A DNA stretch of 24,958 nt, taken from NCBI GenBank assembly GCA_002371705.1, contig DFGI01000050.1:1-24958 (forward strand), read 5' to 3'. Positions within the stretch are counted from its first letter, which is position 1; each line of letters starts with the position of its first letter. Origin of the DNA: Bacteroidales bacterium UBA3754 (lineage in GTDB: Bacteria; Bacteroidota; Bacteroidia; Bacteroidales; UBA1715). Below, in pieces: positions 21,743 through 24,958 of the stretch. The notes under the pieces were generated by a model. It made no database searches, had not been told where the DNA came from, and saw only the letters and a program-made list of their open reading frames with translations. Position numbers and translations under genes: made by a program.

Positions 21743-23263
21743 ATGAAACGACTTTCCTCCATACTTTGTTTGTTGATTTTTATATATACGAAACAAGTTG
21801 ATTGTCAAGTGCTTCCATTGGTAAACCAACAACAATTCGACACGGTGAACATCCCTAAAAAATACGACATTCCCCCAAAAATGCAATGGTGGTACGAGGC
21901 ACGGTTCGGAATGTTCATTCATTTTGGTTCGTATTCCCACTACGGACACGGAGAATGGGAAATGTTCCTCAACAAATGGTCGAAGGAAGATTATCTAAAC
22001 AAAATCACAAAGAAATTCAACCCGAAGCATTTCAACGCCAAGGAAATCGTCTCGCTGGCAAAACAGGCGGGAATGAAATACATTATAATAACTGCCAAAC
22101 ACCACGAAGGTTTTTGTATGTGGAATACGCAAGTTGATGATTTCAAAGACTATACGAACACAACCACATTCGACCTCTACCATTATTTGGGATTTGAGCG
22201 CGACCTGCTTATGGAGCTAAAAAACGAATGCGACAAACAAGGTTTGAAATTCGGTCTCTACTACTCCATTCTTGACTGGAACCACCATTCGCAGTATGCG
22301 AAAGATTATTGGTCGCAACTGTATTCGATGGACGAAAAAGCTCCGTTCATAGAAGCCGAAAAACGACAAATCAAGGAACTCATTGACCGCTACCACCCAG
22401 CCGTTCTTTGGTTCGACGGCGACTGGTGCGACAACAAGGACACCGCCGACGTGTTCAATTGGTGGACAAAACAAGATGCCGTCGATTTATACAACTATAT
22501 TATGTCGATTGACTCGTCAATCATTGTAAATGAACGAATTAAGCGAAATCTTGGCTTGGGTGACTTTATGTGTCCCGAAGAAAAAATTCCGTCAAAACCA
22601 TTGGCTCGCCCGTGGGAAACCTGTCGCACTATGAACGGAGCTTGGGGATACGATAAAAGTAAAAGCAGTCCTAAAAATTATCTGACTGCCGACCAAATAT
22701 TTGAAGAACTGTTTATGACAGCAAGCCGCGACGGAAATTATTTGCTCAACATTGGTCCTAAAGGCAATGGAAAACTGTCAAAAGGCGACAAGAACACACT
22801 TCGCGCTGTTAGCACATTGATGAGCGTGTATGGCGAGGCAATTTACGGCACGGGACGCAATCCATCTCCCGATGGAGATACATACGGGAATAGTCAATCT
22901 TATGAAGACAAACATTTGTACACAGTCAAAGATGGCAAATTGTATTGCTACTCCCGCGACCCATTTGGGACGACATGGACTCCTTTTATAAAGATTCAAC
23001 ATCCAGAATCAGAGAAACATACATATAAAGTTTACGAACTCTCACATCCCGAACAGGAAATTCAGACTACCGCTTGTGTACATCTTACAGACACAACAAT
23101 ACAATTTAGAATTAAGAATTGGGGGTATGGGAATTATCATGATACAGATGGTATAACCTACGATAGGTTAAACAACCCAATATCAAAAAGAAAAAAGCCA
23201 TCAAAAAAAGAATTTGAAATTATTGTTGTTGACATTCCTGATTTTTCAAATACAAGACAATGA
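21743..23263 (+). CDS. Alpha-L-fucosidase, GH29
   Basis: The 506-aa protein has an N-terminal hydrophobic export signal (residues 5-16) and a GH29 catalytic barrel. Family motifs are RFGMFIHFGSYS (54-65), ITAKHHEGFCMW (116-127), the strand GLYYSILDWN (171-180) and VLWFDGDW (221-228), where Asp225 is the retaining nucleophile. GH29 enzymes hydrolyse terminal alpha-linked L-fucose from glycans such as host mucin or plant and milk oligosaccharides; the acid/base residue cannot be placed with confidence. The C-terminal 130 residues form a beta-rich accessory domain. No SusC/SusD, regulator or fucose-catabolism genes are nearby. Its stop overlaps the start of the cobalamin adenosyltransferase gene (ATGA). 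Confidence 0.92.
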   Translation: MKRLSSILCLLIFIYTKQVDCQVLPLVNQQQFDTVNIPKKYDIPPKMQWWYEARFGMFIHFGSYSHYGHGEWEMFLNKWSKEDYLNKITKKFNPKHFNAKEIVSLAKQAGMKYIIITAKHHEGFCMWNTQVDDFKDYTNTTTFDLYHYLGFERDLLMELKNECDKQGLKFGLYYSILDWNHHSQYAKDYWSQLYSMDEKAPFIEAEKRQIKELIDRYHPAVLWFDGDWCDNKDTADVFNWWTKQDAVDLYNYIMSIDSSIIVNERIKRNLGLGDFMCPEEKIPSKPLARPWETCRTMNGAWGYDKSKSSPKNYLTADQIFEELFMTASRDGNYLLNIGPKGNGKLSKGDKNTLRAVSTLMSVYGEAIYGTGRNPSPDGDTYGNSQSYEDKHLYTVKDGKLYCYSRDPFGTTWTPFIKIQHPESEKHTYKVYELSHPEQEIQTTACVHLTDTTIQFRIKNWGYGNYHDTDGITYDRLNNPISKRKKPSKKEFEIIVVDIPDFSNTRQ

Positions 23264-23805
23264 AAATATACACAAAAACAGGAGATAACGGCACCACATC
23301 TTTGATTGGCGGCACTCGCGTACAGAAAAATGACCCGAGATTGGAGTGCTACGGCACGATTGACGAACTCAATTCGTATTTAGGATTGATACGTGACAAT
23401 TATTCAAGCCAAGACATTCAATACCAATTACTTACAATTCAACAGAAATTATTTATCATTAGTGCGGAAATTGCGAACGACAAACCGCAAAAAACAAACA
23501 TTCCGTCAATTTCCGAAGCAGATATTTTGTCATTGGAAGAAATAATTGACGGAATTTCAGAAGAATTACCGCCACAAAAGTCATTCATCATTCCCGGCGG
23601 ACATCCCGTCTCTTCATACTGTCAAATCGCCAGAACCGTGTGCCGACGGGCAGAACGGGCGATTTACAACATTCAACCAGAAAAAAGGCCATCAATGTTA
23701 TCAACAATCTACATAAACCGCCTAAGCGACTATTTATTTATACTTGCGAGAAAAGCACTGAAAGATTTCAACAAAAGCGAAATAACGTGGAAACCCTCTT
23801 TGTAA
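23260..23805 (+). CDS. PduO-type cob(I)alamin adenosyltransferase
   Basis: The 181-aa protein has the ATR family signatures: KIYTKTGDNGTTSL (2-15), which binds ATP, CYGTIDELNSYLG (30-42), and the helix ARTVCRRAERAIY (124-136). The enzyme moves the adenosyl group from ATP to cob(I)alamin to make coenzyme B12, which is used by mutases and ribonucleotide reductases. The start overlaps the fucosidase stop by four bases, so the two share a transcript although no metabolic link is evident. Confidence 0.93.
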   Translation: MKIYTKTGDNGTTSLIGGTRVQKNDPRLECYGTIDELNSYLGLIRDNYSSQDIQYQLLTIQQKLFIISAEIANDKPQKTNIPSISEADILSLEEIIDGISEELPPQKSFIIPGGHPVSSYCQIARTVCRRAERAIYNIQPEKRPSMLSTIYINRLSDYLFILARKALKDFNKSEITWKPSL

Positions 23806-23837
23806 AGTCTGCAAAATTCTTTTTATTCGCAAAAAAG

Positions 23838-23866
23838 TTTGATATAGAAAACAATTACTAAATTTT
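23838..23866 (+). promoter_or_regulatory. Possible promoter of the DUF2795-like gene
   Basis: TTTG at 23838-23841 and TAAATTTT at 23859-23866 are 17 bases apart. The start codon is 7 bases further on. One mismatch in the -7 box. Confidence 0.4.
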
Positions 23867-23873
23867 TACAAGT

Positions 23874-24095
23874 ATGTATTGGACATTAGAATTAGCTTCA
23901 AAATTGGAAGATGCTCCATGGCCAGCAACCAAAGAAGAATTAATTGACTATGCGATTCGTTCTGGCGCACCTCAAGAAGTAATCGAAAATCTTAACGAGA
24001 TTGAAGACGAAGGCGACATTTACGAAAGTATCGAAGAAATTTGGCCAGATTATCCAAGTAAGGAAGATTTCCTTTTCAACGAAGACGAATATTAA
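23874..24095 (+). CDS. Small acidic DUF2795-like protein, 73 aa
   Basis: A complete 73-aa protein, strongly acidic, with a core (LEDAPWPATKEELIDYAIRSGAPQEVIENL) that matches DUF2795-type domains: a short helix-turn-helix-like fold with the conserved P-[AV]-TK-E-EL-I-YA pattern. Bacteroidales carry a conserved homologue of this size; its role is unknown. The tail ESIEEIWPDYPSKEDFLFNEDEY is almost all acidic or aromatic. It has a probable promoter and a clear terminator. Confidence 0.85.
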   Translation: MYWTLELASKLEDAPWPATKEELIDYAIRSGAPQEVIENLNEIEDEGDIYESIEEIWPDYPSKEDFLFNEDEY

Positions 24096-24105
24096 TAGTC
24101 ACGAC

Positions 24106-24134
24106 AAAAAGCAACTCTTTCGGGTTGCTTTTTT
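24106..24134. terminator. Bidirectional terminator between the DUF2795-like gene and rsmE
   Basis: GCAACTC (24111-24117) pairs with GGGTTGC (24122-24128), seven pairs with one G-U and a TTTC loop, flanked by AAAAA before and TTTTTT after. The same hairpin therefore has a T run on each strand and can end both convergent transcripts. Confidence 0.85.
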
Positions 24135-24153
24135 GTTTGTAGTTGAATTCATT

Positions 24154-24855
24154 TTATTGATTCATAACCTCAACGGTATGCACAGCCGCCAAGGCAGCAG
24201 TTTCTGTTCGTAAACGGCTGTCACCTAAGGAAATGGGAATCCACCCAGCTTGTTTTGCCTGTGCAATTTCTTCTATTGAAAAATCCCCTTCGGGACCAAT
24301 TAGAATGGTAATCTCCCCACCTTTCTCCACCTCATCGCGCAAAAGCGATTTTTCCTGTGGCTCACAATGGGCAATACATTTCTTTCCCGAATAATTAGCA
24401 GCAATAATTGTTTGAATATCAGTCAATTCGCACAACTTCGGCATAGTTGCCTTATACGATTGTTTCATAGCGGAAAGGACTATCCGTTCCAAACGGTCAA
24501 GTTTCAATACTTTACGCTCGGAATTTTCGGAACAAACGGGAATTATTTCGTCCACACCAATTTCCACAGCTTTTTCCACAAAAAATTCAAATCGGTCAAT
24601 GTTTTTGGTCGGTGCCACGCACATACGCACGTAATACGGATGCGAGCCAAAATTCTCCGTTCTCGACAATATCGAGCACACGCAATCATTTTTCCCCACG
24701 AAATCAATTCGCGCCACATACAAAGCGCCAAAACCATCAATCACATGAATTTCGTCGCCAACAGTTTTACGCAACACTTTCGTGCAATGCTTCGCCTCGT
24801 CACCTTCCAACGTAACAAACTGGCCATCAATCGTATTTGAATAAAAAATGTTCAC
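24154..24855 (-). CDS. rsmE: 16S rRNA (uracil-1498-N3)-methyltransferase RsmE
   Basis: The 233-aa protein is a SPOUT-class methyltransferase that modifies U1498 of 16S rRNA using S-adenosylmethionine. An N-terminal PUA-like domain (MNIFYSNTIDGQFVTLEGDEAKHCTKVLR region) is followed by the knotted catalytic domain, with ILIGPEGDFS and LGDSRLRTETAA as the SAM-binding signatures. The start codon is GTG at 24855 (GTG AAC ATT TTT TAT), which gives the usual RsmE beginning; no better ATG lies nearby. The region just upstream also contains the terminator of tRNA-Lys on the same strand. Confidence 0.93.
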   Translation of the reverse strand: MNIFYSNTIDGQFVTLEGDEAKHCTKVLRKTVGDEIHVIDGFGALYVARIDFVGKNDCVCSILSRTENFGSHPYYVRMCVAPTKNIDRFEFFVEKAVEIGVDEIIPVCSENSERKVLKLDRLERIVLSAMKQSYKATMPKLCELTDIQTIIAANYSGKKCIAHCEPQEKSLLRDEVEKGGEITILIGPEGDFSIEEIAQAKQAGWIPISLGDSRLRTETAALAAVHTVEVMNQ

Positions 24856-24873
24856 TCGGAAACAATATAGTAT

Positions 24874-24906
24874 AAAACAAAAAGAGGAAGACTTTCATCT
24901 TCCTCT
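24874..24906 (-). terminator. Rho-independent terminator after tRNA-Lys
   Basis: On the minus strand, nine pairs form between AGAGGAAGA and TCTTCCTCT (24898-24906 and 24883-24891) with a six-base loop, followed by TTTTTGTTTT. It begins three bases after the tRNA and ends about 20 bases before the rsmE start codon. Confidence 0.85.
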
Positions 24907-24908
24907 CG

Positions 24909-24958
24909 TGATCCAGATGGGGCTCGAACCCATGACCCCATCCTTAAAAGGGATGTGC
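24909..24958 (-). tRNA. tRNA-Lys (UUU), 3' part, cut by window edge
   Basis: Minus strand. The anticodon stem CATCC/GGATG closes the loop CTTTTAA with anticodon TTT (24946-24948). A variable GGGTC follows, then the T arm ATGGG-TTCGAGC-CCCAT (24917-24933) and acceptor strand CTGGATC with discriminator A. The D arm and 5' acceptor strand lie beyond the window end. Confidence 0.93.

Noticed and set aside
21743..23263. Fucosidase as part of a polysaccharide-utilisation locus
   Set aside because: No SusC/SusD pair, hybrid two-component regulator or anti-sigma system is in the window.

Overview
The window looks like a stretch of chromosome from a member of the Bacteroidota, most likely order Bacteroidales. 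The reasons are: many Bacteroidetes-type -7 promoter boxes (TAnnTTTG) just upstream of start codons; no obvious Shine-Dalgarno sequences; a transketolase with the Bacteroidales-style motifs (SDGGIQEE, YDSNDIQLS); a tmRNA whose tag reads GEENFALAA, close to the GETNYALAA/GENNYALAA tags of Bacteroides and Porphyromonas; and WG-repeat, GH29 and SGNH/MBOAT genes typical of the phylum. Genus cannot be told from the sequence alone. Coding density is high. No intergenic gap exceeds about 170 bases, and no CRISPR array, complete insertion sequence or prophage was seen.

Layout. (1) 1-140, minus strand: 5' part of ssrA (tmRNA), cut by the window edge, with its promoter. (2) 245-4213, plus: a B12-binding-type radical SAM protein, a small four-helix-bundle (23S rRNA intervening-sequence-type) gene bounded by inverted heptanucleotide repeats that looks like an inserted element, an unrecognised 125-aa protein, a secreted alpha/beta-hydrolase esterase and an EamA-type exporter, the last three overlapping or coupled. 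(3) 4300-7739, plus: transketolase with its terminator, then a secreted M28 zinc peptidase. (4) 7743-8471, minus: TSUP permease. (5) 8638-9369, plus: SDR oxidoreductase with terminator. (6) 9450-10883, minus: a two-gene unit of an outer-membrane beta-barrel protein and a WG-repeat protein. (7) 10941-11852, plus: XerD-type tyrosine recombinase, divergent from (6) with overlapping core promoters. (8) 11856-12371, minus: small lipoprotein. (9) 12540-14425, plus: cyclophilin with a large insertion, then pheS. (10) 14472-19118, minus: a three-gene operon of two SGNH-hydrolase-like exported proteins and an MBOAT acyltransferase, which I read as an O-acylation system for an unidentified surface glycan. 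(11) 19208-21610, minus: STAS protein, ribonuclease Z and recF, packed end to end. (12) 21743-24095, plus: GH29 alpha-L-fucosidase coupled to a PduO-type cobalamin adenosyltransferase, then a small acidic DUF2795-like protein. (13) 24154 to the end, minus: tRNA-Lys(UUU), cut by the edge, its terminator, and rsmE with a GTG start.

Most genes are housekeeping. The best candidates for something less described are the SGNH-SGNH-MBOAT operon, the mobile-looking four-helix-bundle element, the very short promoter-to-start distances, and the overlapping divergent promoters at the recombinase gene. I did not find strong evidence for an entirely new multi-gene system.
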